A DNA stretch of 13,072 nt from an uncultured Lachnospiraceae bacterium (GTDB lineage Bacteria > Bacillota > Clostridia > Lachnospirales > Lachnospiraceae): the NCBI GenBank assembly GCA_946631935.1, contig CAMPAP010000102.1, forward strand, positions 1 to 13,072, given 5' to 3'. Positions 5,611 through 12,813 of the stretch are shown here, one piece after another (position 1 is the first letter of the stretch; the number at the start of each line of letters is the position of its first letter). Under the pieces are notes generated by a model. That model had not been told where the DNA came from. It saw only the letters and a list, made by a program, of their open reading frames with translations, and ran no database searches. A program made the position numbers and the translations under genes.

Positions 5611-6801
5611 ATGAAAGTATTGTTTTACAGATATAACAGCATATGTGAGCCGGATTTTATCGATGCCTTTGCAAAAGCAGGACTAACGGTGAGCGAAGTG
5701 ACGGTTGAAATGGAGCGAAAGGATATCCCGGGAGAAGAGAGAGTAAGGATATTGCTTGAAGCCATAGCTGCCGAGAAGCCTCTTTTTGTGTTTTCCATTG
5801 ATTTTTTTCCGTTTATTTCACTTGTTTGCAAAAGGGTTGGGATTATCTATGCGGCTCTTTCCGTTGACTGCCCGGTTGCTGAGATCTACAGCCCCGAGAT
5901 CAAAAATCCCTGCAACAGAGTCTTTTTATTTGACAGGGATCAGTATGACAGCCTTAAGGATATATGTCCCGGGCGTGTTTTTTATATGCCCCTTGGAGCT
6001 GCGACGGAGAGACTTTCCAAGATCCCGTTTCCGGATACTTACGAGTACGGAGTTTCTTTTATAGGTTCTTTATATAACGAAAAGGACAGATATGAATATT
6101 TAAAAAAGCAGGGCAGGATCGAAAAGAAGGCACTTGAACATATGGAAGAACTGATATCCGCCCAGCTGCCTGAAAGAGGCCTGGATATCATCGAAAACGG
6201 CCTTTCAAAAGAAGATATCGATGCTCTTAAGGATGCAGATCCTTCATTCTACAGATCGGATGATGCCTTAACCGATATGGACAGATATGTTGCCGTAAAT
6301 AACTATCTCGGGAACCATCTGACAAGCCTTGACCGCATAAGGGTCCTTAACAGACTGGGAGAAACCCTGCCTGTGGGGAGCGTTCATCTTTTTACCAGAT
6401 CAGATACATCGGATATCTCTGAAAATGTGGTGATCCACGGCGGCGTAAGTACCCTCACCGAAATGCCTGTGGTCTTCAGGTCCTCCGTTATAAATCTCAA
6501 TCTGACTTCAAGGACCATCAAAAAGGGACTTCCCCAGAGGATATGGGACATACTCGGATCCGGAAGTTTTTGCGTTACTGATGGTGACAGGAATTTTGAT
6601 GATATGCTTGAAAACGGTGTCCATCTTAAGACTTTCTCATCATATGATGAGCTTCCGGATATCTGCGCCTGCTATCTTGATAAAGCAGATGAGGCTGAAA
6701 ATATCGCTTTAAACGGCTTTGATAAGGTAAGCGTTTCCCACACCGTGCTTTTAAGGGCACTTGCGATCCTTAAGATGATCCTTTCCGAAAAACTGGGATG
6801 A
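5611..6801 (+). CDS. Glycosyltransferase-like protein of the CgeB/DUF3880 type
   Basis: A 396-residue cytoplasmic protein without signal peptide. The N-terminal half looks like DUF3880: MKVLFYRYNSICEPDFIDAF at 1-20, FSIDFFPFIS at 61-70, CPVAEIYSPEI at 87-97, FLFDRDQYD at 105-113, YMPLGA at 125-130 and VSFIGSLYNEKDRY at 148-161. The C-terminal part (about 270-350) resembles the CgeB-type glycosyltransferase domain: a VIHGGV strand, INLNLTSRTIKKGLPQRIWD at 294-313, then GSFCVTD and a DDMLENG turn. Such proteins are thought to transfer sugars to surface or spore polymers; several occur near flagellar genes, which would fit flagellin glycosylation, but the donor and acceptor cannot be read here. 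It starts 12 bases after dus with a weak GGAT SD, and a terminator follows. Confidence 0.72.
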   Translation: MKVLFYRYNSICEPDFIDAFAKAGLTVSEVTVEMERKDIPGEERVRILLEAIAAEKPLFVFSIDFFPFISLVCKRVGIIYAALSVDCPVAEIYSPEIKNPCNRVFLFDRDQYDSLKDICPGRVFYMPLGAATERLSKIPFPDTYEYGVSFIGSLYNEKDRYEYLKKQGRIEKKALEHMEELISAQLPERGLDIIENGLSKEDIDALKDADPSFYRSDDALTDMDRYVAVNNYLGNHLTSLDRIRVLNRLGETLPVGSVHLFTRSDTSDISENVVIHGGVSTLTEMPVVFRSSVINLNLTSRTIKKGLPQRIWDILGSGSFCVTDGDRNFDDMLENGVHLKTFSSYDELPDICACYLDKADEAENIALNGFDKVSVSHTVLLRALAILKMILSEKLG

Positions 6802-6812
6802 CTGATGCATTT

Positions 6813-6859
6813 GCCATTTGCTCCGGAGAAAAATCCTTCGGATGTAAAATGGCCTTTTT
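6813..6859 (+). terminator. Rho-independent terminator after the glycosyltransferase-like gene
   Basis: GCCATTT (6813-6819) pairs with AAATGGC (6847-6853), an inner TCCG/CGGA stem (6822-6825 with 6839-6842) extends the hairpin, and CTTTTT follows at 6854-6859. It starts 11 bases after the stop codon and stands before the next promoter, so it closes the dus-glycosyltransferase unit. Confidence 0.65.
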
Positions 6860-6883
6860 AATGCAATAAAAGCCCTTATGGTG

Positions 6884-6889
6884 TATAAT
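6884..6889 (+). promoter_or_regulatory. Housekeeping-type -10 promoter for the MBOAT-DHHW pair
   Basis: A perfect TATAAT lies 36 bases before the MBOAT start codon, right after the upstream terminator. The best -35 at 17-bp spacing is ATGCAA (6861-6866), a poor match to TTGACA, so the -10 carries most of the support. Transcription would begin near 6896. Confidence 0.6.
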
Positions 6890-6925
6890 TTAATAGTTTG
6901 GAAAATAAGAATTTTACGGTGAGAT

Positions 6926-8320
6926 ATGCTTTTCAGTTCACTGATATTTATAACTGCTTTTTTGCCGGTGGTTTTTATCGGCAGCAGGATACTTCATAAA
7001 AATAAATACGTTAATGTATTTCTGCTTCTTGCGAGTCTGTTCTTCTACGCATGGGGAGAGCCTGTTTATGTGCTCCTTATGATTTTGTCAGTGATCGTCA
7101 ACTTTTTTGCAGGCATCATAATGGACCGTCGCCGGGATAAGGCAAAGCTCACCCTGGTGCTTGCTCTTATCTTCAACCTGGGACTTCTGGGATTTTTCAA
7201 GTATTTTTCATATGCAACGGTGGTGATGAACGTCTATCTTCATATCCCCGTGCCCACCTTCGGGATCCCGCTTCCCATCGGTATCTCGTTTTTTACCTTC
7301 CAGATAATGTCCTATATCATTGACCTTTACAGGGGCAAATTCCCCGTTCAGAAAAATATCATAAATCTGGGACTTTATATTTCCTTTTTCCCCCAGCTTA
7401 TCGCCGGTCCCATTGTCAGGTACGAGGATATCAACGAACAGCTTGAAAACAGGGTCGTAACTATCGAAAAATCCACAGAGGGCATCAGACGCTTTATCCT
7501 GGGTCTCGGAAAAAAAGTCATCATAGCAAATATCGTTGCAGAGACCGCAGACCACATATACGGCCTTGACCCTTCAGTCATGTCGGCCCAGACTGTATGG
7601 ATTGCATCGATCCACTATACTCTCCAGATCTATTATGATTTTTCCGGGTATTCGGATATGGCAATAGGTCTGGGAAAAATGTTCGGTTTTGATTTCCTGG
7701 AGAATTTCAACTATCCCTATATGTCAAAATCCATCACCGAATTCTGGAGAAGATGGCACATATCCCTGGGAACCTGGTTCAGGGAGTACCTCTACATTCC
7801 CCTTGGGGGTAACAGAAAAGGAAAGGTCAGGTCGTATATCAATCTGATGATCGTATTCTTCCTTACGGGATTCTGGCACGGAGCAGGTTTTACGTTTATT
7901 TTCTGGGGTATTTACCACGGAATATTCAGAGTAATAGAAAAGCTCGGTTTTTCAAAGATCCTGGATAAATGTAAGCCCCTTGCCTGGATCTATGCATTTT
8001 TTGTGGTCAATCTCGGCTGGGTATTTTTCCGTGTTGAGGGACTTAAGAATGCCTTTATGATCGTTGGCAGGATGTTCACTCCGGGTCTCGACAGATACTA
8101 TTCCTTCGGAGAACTGGTATCCCACAGATGCCTTATAGCCATGATACTTGGCATATTGGGAGCGGGCCTTATCCAGCTCATGCCGCAGAAGATACCTTCG
8201 GTAAAAAAGATCGTATTTAATCCCTTCGTTCAGTACATATGGTGCGCTTTTGTATTTCTCATAAGCATCATACTGCTTGCAAGCAATACATATAATCCGT
8301 TCATTTATTTCAGATTTTGA
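6926..8320 (+). CDS. MBOAT family membrane O-acyltransferase (AlgI-like)
   Basis: A 464-residue polytopic membrane protein of the family that moves acyl groups (usually acetyl) across the membrane onto extracytoplasmic polymers. Family marks are SFFTFQIMSYIIDLYRGK at 121-138, SFFPQLIAGPIVRY at 153-166, QIYYDFSGYSDMAIGLG at 234-250, FWRRWHISLGTWFREYLYIP at 273-292 and TGFWHGAGFTFIFWG at 314-328. His318 in FWHG is the expected catalytic histidine. Length and the many hydrophobic segments match AlgI/PatA/DltB-type proteins. The next gene overlaps by one base and encodes an AlgX/AlgJ-like partner, the usual pairing for polysaccharide or wall O-acetylation. The polymer acetylated cannot be told. 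Dlt genes are absent, so D-alanylation is unlikely. A GGTGAG-type SD at 6919-6923 is close to the ATG. Confidence 0.92.
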   Translation: MLFSSLIFITAFLPVVFIGSRILHKNKYVNVFLLLASLFFYAWGEPVYVLLMILSVIVNFFAGIIMDRRRDKAKLTLVLALIFNLGLLGFFKYFSYATVVMNVYLHIPVPTFGIPLPIGISFFTFQIMSYIIDLYRGKFPVQKNIINLGLYISFFPQLIAGPIVRYEDINEQLENRVVTIEKSTEGIRRFILGLGKKVIIANIVAETADHIYGLDPSVMSAQTVWIASIHYTLQIYYDFSGYSDMAIGLGKMFGFDFLENFNYPYMSKSITEFWRRWHISLGTWFREYLYIPLGGNRKGKVRSYINLMIVFFLTGFWHGAGFTFIFWGIYHGIFRVIEKLGFSKILDKCKPLAWIYAFFVVNLGWVFFRVEGLKNAFMIVGRMFTPGLDRYYSFGELVSHRCLIAMILGILGAGLIQLMPQKIPSVKKIVFNPFVQYIWCAFVFLISIILLASNTYNPFIYFRF

Positions 8321-9468
8321 TGAAAAATATGAAAAAAAGCGTAAGCGGAAAACTGAATATAAAGCTTATCCTTGTCCATATAACGTTTTGGGGCTTTATT
8401 CTCGGACTCCCGGTTTTTTACCATTTCTGGGGCCCGCTTCTTGACAGCGCCAACTACGAGAACAGGAATATGACGGAAAAACCGGTATTTTCCTTGGAAA
8501 CCGTGTCATCTTATCCTCTTCAGTATGAGAGTTATTACAATGATAATTATCCTTTCAGAAACAAGATGATCATGTTAAACGGTAGGTTCAGTTATCAGAT
8601 TCTGAAAGAAGGCACGGGCTTCAGCATCGTCGGAAAGGACGACTGGCTTTTTTACAAGTCCGAAGCCAGCAACGACGGCATCAACATTGCACAGTATAAG
8701 GGCAGGGCGCAGTTCTCCGAGATGGAGCTTAAATTTGCCGCCAAAAGCCTTATGAACACTAAACAGTGGTGCGATGAGCACGGCATGGAATTCGTTCTTT
8801 TCATAGCTCCCAACAAGGAGAGGATGTACAGCGAATATATGCCGGGATATTACAACTCATCCCGCGTCAGCGATACCTGCAATACTGACCAGCTGGTGGA
8901 ATATCTCAGGGAAAATACGGATATCCGTGTGGTCTGGGCATATGAGGATCTGTCCGAATACAAATCCGCCCATCCCGATGAGCCTCTTTATTATCACCTG
9001 GATACCCACTGGAATTACCTGGGTGGCTATATCGGAGCAAGAGCGCTCCTTGAAGAGCTTGGTATTGAAATCCCTCCGGCCGAAGAAAGGGAGAAGACCA
9101 TCAGGAACACCAAGACAGGAGATCTTCTCATGCTGATGAATCTCGGATCGGTTGAATCCGTTGACGATGTGGATTATGCCTTTGCCGGTTATCCCGTTGA
9201 GGGAATGGAAATGGTTTCCGATGACGTTAACGGCGCCCTCATGTACAGAAATCCCGGTGCGGATCCGAGAAAAGTCCTTATTTACAGGGATTCATTCTGC
9301 AATATCATGCGTTATTTCTTGGGCGAGCAGTTCAGCGAGATCAGCATGGTTCCCCATGAACTCTGGCAGAACGATCTTCCTGAGATCTATCAGCCCGATG
9401 TTCTCGTATATGAGCTTACGGAGAGGTTCGTTGACAATCTTGTGACCGAGCATATCCAGCCCTACTGA
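8320..9468 (+). CDS. DHHW / AlgX-AlgJ-like SGNH-type surface protein
   Basis: A 382-residue protein with one N-terminal membrane anchor (about residues 14-37) and an extracytoplasmic domain. Marks are ENRNMTEKP at 47-55, YNDNYPFRNKM at 73-83, GKDDWLFY at 105-112, the DTHW box in HLDTHWNYLGGY at 226-237 and IYRDSFCN at 321-328. The Asp-x-His pair with a downstream RDS serine is the layout of AlgX/AlgJ-type SGNH-like acetyltransferases, where Ser, Asp and His take the acetyl group passed out by an MBOAT partner. ATG 8320 overlaps the last base of the MBOAT stop (TGATG), implying translational coupling; no SD is present. A TTG one codon earlier is a less likely start, and ATG 8329 is also possible. 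No clear terminator follows; about 206 bases of leader and promoter separate it from flaG. Confidence 0.85.
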   Translation: MKNMKKSVSGKLNIKLILVHITFWGFILGLPVFYHFWGPLLDSANYENRNMTEKPVFSLETVSSYPLQYESYYNDNYPFRNKMIMLNGRFSYQILKEGTGFSIVGKDDWLFYKSEASNDGINIAQYKGRAQFSEMELKFAAKSLMNTKQWCDEHGMEFVLFIAPNKERMYSEYMPGYYNSSRVSDTCNTDQLVEYLRENTDIRVVWAYEDLSEYKSAHPDEPLYYHLDTHWNYLGGYIGARALLEELGIEIPPAEEREKTIRNTKTGDLLMLMNLGSVESVDDVDYAFAGYPVEGMEMVSDDVNGALMYRNPGADPRKVLIYRDSFCNIMRYFLGEQFSEISMVPHELWQNDLPEIYQPDVLVYELTERFVDNLVTEHIQPY

Positions 9469-9506
9469 CGGAAAGCAAAACAACTGCTATTTTATATTTT
9501 TTAAAC

Positions 9507-9552
9507 AATTTTTTATAAAAAGGGTTAATATTAGGAAAAGAGTATCCGATAA
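9507..9552 (+). promoter_or_regulatory. Sigma-D (sigma-28) type promoter for the flaG operon
   Basis: TCCGATAA at 9545-9552 fits the sigma-D -10 (GCCGATAT/A), and GGTTAA at 9523-9528 stands in for the -35 TAAA with a 16-base spacer. A block AATTTTTTATAAAAA followed by GGGTTAAT (9507-9529) precedes it and recurs before flagellin. Transcription would begin near 9559, leaving a leader of about 115 bases. It serves flaG and probably fliD, fliS and the following chaperone gene. Confidence 0.65.
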
Positions 9553-9629
9553 AGCAAATAGAAAAGTATCTTCAGCACTTTGAAGATGCCGGAAAAAAGA
9601 TATTAAGATTTTGAAACAGTAAACCCTAA

Positions 9630-9649
9630 GGATGAAAAGGAAAACATCC
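9630..9649 (+). promoter_or_regulatory. Candidate CsrA hairpin, upstream site in the flaG leader
   Basis: GGATG (9630-9634) pairs with CATCC (9645-9649) around a ten-base A-rich loop with a central GGA (9639-9641). It lies 22 bases before the GGA of the flaG ribosome binding site, a workable distance for a CsrA dimer to bridge. An earlier 7-bp hairpin (ATCTTCA 9568-9574 with TGAAGAT 9581-9587) has no GGA in its loop. Confidence 0.4.
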
Positions 9650-9654
9650 GAAAT

Positions 9655-9670
9655 ATCACATGGAGGTGAT
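9655..9670 (+). promoter_or_regulatory. Candidate CsrA site: hairpin at the flaG ribosome binding site
   Basis: ATCAC (9655-9659) pairs perfectly with GTGAT (9666-9670) around the six-base loop ATGGAG. The 9658-9667 stretch ACATGGAGGT matches the CsrA consensus ACANGGANGU at all ten positions, and the loop has the ANGGAN form. The same bases include the flaG SD (GGAGGTGAT, 9662-9670), so CsrA binding would block ribosome entry. Confidence 0.6.
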
Positions 9671-9674
9671 CAAA

Positions 9675-10109
9675 ATGTCAATAGAACCTATCGGTACGGT
9701 AATGGGACTTCAGGCACAGAGTTATTCTCCTGCGCCTAAGCCGGTAACCCCTTCAGAGAAGATGCCCGAAGCTGCAGACATGAATCCTGCAAAGGCATCT
9801 CTGGAGGATATTGCTGTTGTGGATTCTGCAAATTCCAAGAATGGCGCTGATGATTCCGAGAGCAAGAACGAAGAGAACCAGCAGGCTACCAAGGAGCAGA
9901 TGAAGAAAGCTGTTGAGAAGATCAACGGCGCACAGATGGATAATTCCGAAGCTGTTTTCGGTTTCCATGAAGAGACCAACAGAGTCACCATCAAGATAGT
10001 TGATAAAGAGACGAAAGAAGTCATTAAGGAGCTTCCTCCCGAGAAGACGCTGGACATGATAGCAAAGGTATGGGAGCTTGCCGGACTTTTCGTTAACGAA
10101 CAGAGATAA
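9675..10109 (+). CDS. flaG: FlaG family flagellar protein
   Basis: A 144-residue protein. The first half is a low-complexity, charged, Ala/Glu/Asn-rich segment (about residues 20-85). The second half is the FlaG domain: VFGFHEETNRVTIKIVDKE near 92-110 and KEVIKELPPEKTLDMIAKVW near 112-131, ending in GLFVNEQR. FlaG proteins affect flagellar filament length in other bacteria and typically precede fliD, as here. The start at ATG 9675 is chosen because GGAGGTGAT lies right before it; an in-frame ATG at 9660 would be inside that SD. It is the first gene of a flagellar operon (fliD begins 11 bases after its stop) under a sigma-D promoter and a candidate CsrA site. Confidence 0.9.
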   Translation: MSIEPIGTVMGLQAQSYSPAPKPVTPSEKMPEAADMNPAKASLEDIAVVDSANSKNGADDSESKNEENQQATKEQMKKAVEKINGAQMDNSEAVFGFHEETNRVTIKIVDKETKEVIKELPPEKTLDMIAKVWELAGLFVNEQR

Positions 10110-10120
10110 GGAGGGCGGCT

Positions 10121-11671
10121 ATGTCAGATAAGATCAGAATGAGCGGGCTTATATCCGGACTTGATACTGATTCCGTTATAGAAGCCCTTGTAAGCAATAA
10201 GAGACAGAAGGTAACAAACGCAGAGGGCGACCAGAAGAAGCTTGAATGGAAGCAGGATCTCTGGAAGGATATCAATACCAATATCAAGGCTCTTCAGCAG
10301 ACCTATATCTCCAATATGAGATTCGGTTCCGCATTCTCCAAGAAGATGACAAGCGTTTCCAACTCTTCCGTTGCAAGCGTTGTTACCGGAGAGGGTGCTG
10401 TTGATGCGACCCAGAAGCTTAAGGTTGAGAAGCTTGCCAAGACCGCTTATCTTACCGGCAAGGATCTTAACGGCGCAAGCACTGCCAAGACTTACAATGC
10501 ATCGACAAAGCTTTCCGAGCTCGGATTTGGAAGCGGAAAAACCGATGTTATAAGCATAAATATCGGAGGAGAGGAAAAGGGTACTCTTAACGTTGATGAG
10601 AATACCACCATTTCCGATGTACTTACTTCTCTTAAGAAGGCAGGTCTTAACGCTTCATTTGATGAGAATACCCAGAGATTTTTTGTAAGTTCAAAATCAA
10701 CCGGAGCTTCCAATGATTTTTCGCTTACAGATACAAACGGAGCTCTTTCATCACTTGGACTTGCTACCGCAACCAAGGAGCAGATGGAAGCCGAAGGTTT
10801 TGACCAGAGTAAGTATGCAACCAAGATCGACGGAAGCGATGCGGTCATATACCTGAACAACGCTAAGTTCACCAGCGACACCAATACTTTTAAGATCAAC
10901 AATCTTACCATTACCGCTCTTGAAGAGACCGGAGACAAGGAAGTGACCCTGACCACCCAGACCGATACCAGCGGAATCTATGGTATGATCAAAGATATGA
11001 TCACCCAGTACAACAAGGTGATCAACCAGATCGATAAGTATTACAATGCCGAATCTTCCAGGAAGTTCTCAATGCTCACAGATGAGCAGAAGGAAGCTTT
11101 AAGCGAAGATGAAGTTGAAAAATATGAGCAGAAGATCAAGGATTCTCTTTTAAGAAGAGATACCAATCTTCTCAACCTCAGAAACCTTTTTACCGGTGCC
11201 TTTAGTGCCGGGATAGAGGTCGGAGGCAAGACGATGTATCTGTCCGATTTCGGAATCGGAACCGGAAGCTGGTTTGATACCGCCGATAACGAGAAGCATG
11301 CTCTTCACATTGATGGCGATAAAGATGATGCTTCAACAAGTTCCAAGGCTGATAAGCTGTCGGCCATGATCGCATCCGATCCTGCCAAGGTTCAGGAGTT
11401 CTTCACGAAGCTTTCTCAGGATCTTTATTCCAAGCTTTCAAATGTATCAAAGTCCGTTGACGGATACAGATCATATGGAAACTTCTACGATGACAAGAAG
11501 ATGAAGAGCGATTACGACGGATATAAGAAGACCATTGCCACTCTTGAGGAAAAGGCGAATGATTACGAGGACAGCCTCTACAGGAAGTTCTCCGCAATGG
11601 AAAAATCCCTTGCAAACCTCCAGAGTAAGACCAATGCTCTTTCCGGACTTCTCGGCGTAAGCAGCAACTAA
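10121..11671 (+). CDS. fliD: Flagellar filament cap protein FliD (hook-associated protein 2)
   Basis: A 516-residue FliD, which forms the cap at the filament tip and guides flagellin assembly. The N terminus has the typical MSGLISGLDTDSVIEALV (7-24) and then a heptad-rich helix through about residue 65. The middle is Ser/Thr/Asn/Lys-rich, fitting the exposed D2/D3 domains, with IYGMIKDMITQYNKVINQID (about 287-306) as the returning D1 helix. The last ~45 residues (YKKTIATLEEKANDYEDSLY and on to LLGVSSN) form the C-terminal coiled coil. Length is in the usual 450-700 range. A strong AAGGAGGG SD (10108-10115) overlaps the flaG stop. The protein goes out by the flagellar type III system, so no signal peptide is expected; it is cytoplasmic before export with help from a FliT-type chaperone. 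Confidence 0.95.
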   Translation: MSDKIRMSGLISGLDTDSVIEALVSNKRQKVTNAEGDQKKLEWKQDLWKDINTNIKALQQTYISNMRFGSAFSKKMTSVSNSSVASVVTGEGAVDATQKLKVEKLAKTAYLTGKDLNGASTAKTYNASTKLSELGFGSGKTDVISINIGGEEKGTLNVDENTTISDVLTSLKKAGLNASFDENTQRFFVSSKSTGASNDFSLTDTNGALSSLGLATATKEQMEAEGFDQSKYATKIDGSDAVIYLNNAKFTSDTNTFKINNLTITALEETGDKEVTLTTQTDTSGIYGMIKDMITQYNKVINQIDKYYNAESSRKFSMLTDEQKEALSEDEVEKYEQKIKDSLLRRDTNLLNLRNLFTGAFSAGIEVGGKTMYLSDFGIGTGSWFDTADNEKHALHIDGDKDDASTSSKADKLSAMIASDPAKVQEFFTKLSQDLYSKLSNVSKSVDGYRSYGNFYDDKKMKSDYDGYKKTIATLEEKANDYEDSLYRKFSAMEKSLANLQSKTNALSGLLGVSSN

Positions 11672-11699
11672 TAGTAAAAAGTAAGGAGATAAATTAGGT

Positions 11700-12086
11700 A
11701 TGGCTTTACCAAGCGCCTATCAGCAATATGCCAATAACAAAGTAATGACTTCCTCTCCAGCAGAGCTTACTCTTATGCTCTACGAAGGATGCATCAAGTT
11801 CATTAATATTGCTTTGGGGGCAATTGAAGAGAAAGATCTGGCCAAAGCTAATACTAATATCCTTAAGGCGGAACATATCATTGATTATTTAAGACAGACT
11901 CTTGACATGAAGTATGCCGTGGCCCAGGATTTCGAGAATATCTATTCTTATCTTTCGCAGAGGCTTATCGAGGCAAATATGAAAAAAGACGCTGAGATTC
12001 TTCAGGAAGTCAACACCCATATGCATTCGGTAAGGGATACCTGGAAAGAGGTAATGAGAATGAACGGCATTACCTGGAGAAACTGA
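11700..12086 (+). CDS. fliS: Flagellin export chaperone FliS
   Basis: A 128-residue all-helical FliS. The N terminus YQQYANNKVMTSSPAELTLM (8-27) is the family hallmark, followed by LYEGCIKFINIALGAIEEKD at 28-47 and a C-terminal WKEVMRMNG. FliS binds the C-terminal helix of flagellin in the cytosol, keeps it from polymerising and hands it to the export gate. Here it sits between fliD and the flagellin gene, the usual order. AAGGAG at 11683-11688 is the SD, 11 bases from the ATG, a slightly long spacing. The next gene starts 13 bases after the stop. Confidence 0.95.
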   Translation: MALPSAYQQYANNKVMTSSPAELTLMLYEGCIKFINIALGAIEEKDLAKANTNILKAEHIIDYLRQTLDMKYAVAQDFENIYSYLSQRLIEANMKKDAEILQEVNTHMHSVRDTWKEVMRMNGITWRN

Positions 12087-12099
12087 TAGGAGACGGTGA

Positions 12100-12579
12100 A
12101 TGGAAGATTATCTGCAGCTGCTGGAAGAGTCTCTTGAAAAAAAGCTTAAAGTTCTCGAAAAGATCGGCGAATTCAATCTGGCCCAGAGAAATATTTTTGA
12201 TAATGCCGATGAGATGCCGGATTTTTCAAAATTTGATTCTTACATAGAAGAAAAAGGCAAACTCATAGAAGAACTGGATTCTCTGGATGAAGGGTTTGAA
12301 GCGCTTTATGCAAGAGTAGCCGATACGCTTAAGGAAGATAAAGAAAAAAATGCTTCAAGGATCAGGAAACTCCAGAATCTGATCAGACAGATCACTGACA
12401 AGAGCGTGATGCTCCAGTCCCAGGAGGCTGAGAACAAGAAGCTGATGGAAAAGTTCTTCAAGGCAACAAGGGATGAGATCGGAAAAGGACGTAATTCCCT
12501 TAATGCGGTGTACAGCTACTATGAATCCCAGCGAAGCGGCAGCGGATCCGAATCACTTTTCTTTGACTCAAAGAAATAG
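12100..12579 (+). CDS. FliT/FlgN-like flagellar export chaperone
   Basis: A 159-residue, highly helical, charged protein. Residues 1-30 form a leucine-rich helix (YLQLLEESLEKKLKVLEKIG). Residues 46-70 (DSYIEEKGKLIEELDSLDEG) have the pattern seen in FlgN/FliT chaperones, and about 85-130 form a third long helix (IRKLQNLIRQITDKSVMLQS). The tail is Ser/Gly-rich with an SLFFD end. FliT-type proteins chaperone FliD and FlgN-type ones chaperone the hook junction proteins; position right after fliD-fliS favours a FliT role, but sequence alone does not decide. GGAG at 12089-12092 is the SD, just after the fliS stop. A strong terminator follows, closing the flaG operon. Confidence 0.7.
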   Translation: MEDYLQLLEESLEKKLKVLEKIGEFNLAQRNIFDNADEMPDFSKFDSYIEEKGKLIEELDSLDEGFEALYARVADTLKEDKEKNASRIRKLQNLIRQITDKSVMLQSQEAENKKLMEKFFKATRDEIGKGRNSLNAVYSYYESQRSGSGSESLFFDSKK

Positions 12580-12620
12580 TTATTGTCCGGAAAGCTATCA
12601 GACACAGGCAAACAAATTAT

Positions 12621-12666
12621 AAAAAGAGCAAAAAACCACAAAATTGCGGGATTTTTGCTCTTTTTT
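12621..12666 (+). terminator. Strong rho-independent terminator closing the flaG operon
   Basis: AAAAAGAGCAAAAA (12621-12634) pairs perfectly with TTTTTGCTCTTTTT (12652-12665), a CC/GG pair extends the stem inward, and six T residues stand at 12661-12666. It can work on either strand. It separates the late flagellar operon from flagellin. Confidence 0.85.
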
Positions 12667-12713
12667 AATTTTTTATAAAAAAAGGGTTAATTATTTGACG
12701 AAGCATCCGATAT
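12667..12713 (+). promoter_or_regulatory. Sigma-D (sigma-28) type promoter for flagellin
   Basis: TCCGATAT at 12706-12713 matches the sigma-D -10 GCCGATAT at seven of eight bases. TTAA at 12687-12690 is the -35 (consensus TAAA) with the canonical 15-base spacer. The upstream block AATTTTTTATAAAAA...GGGTTAAT (12667-12691) matches the one before flaG apart from two extra A residues. Transcription would begin near 12720. Confidence 0.75.
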
Positions 12714-12743
12714 AAAGAATGTAGGCGAGAAACAAACCGCCAA

Positions 12744-12806
12744 ACATGGAAAAGTTAACTAAGTAAATGTCCGGTCAAACAGGGATCAGGGCACACTCAA
12801 GGAGGA
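12744..12806 (+). promoter_or_regulatory. Flagellin leader with three CsrA-like GGA sites
   Basis: ACATGGAA (12744-12751) and ACAGGGAT (12779-12786) both fit ACANGGAN, and TCAAGGAGG (12797-12805) carries a third GGA inside the flagellin SD. The last two GGA cores are 18 bases apart. In Bacillus, CsrA represses flagellin (hag) by binding two such sites in the leader. No strong hairpin presents these copies. CsrA and its antagonist FliW are not in the window. Confidence 0.45.
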
Positions 12807-12813
12807 TATTATT

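Noticed and set aside
8317..8319. TTG as start of the DHHW-like gene
   Set aside because: ATG 8320 is the next codon, overlaps the MBOAT stop as TGATG and is the simpler coupled start.
9469..9506. Terminator after the DHHW-like gene
   Set aside because: The stretch is T-rich (TATTTTATATTTTTT) but the only hairpin before it, AGC/GCT, has three pairs. I could not support a terminator.
9660..9674. Upstream in-frame ATG giving five extra flaG codons
   Set aside because: This ATG is part of the SD region (ATGGAGGTGAT) used for ATG 9675 and has no SD of its own.
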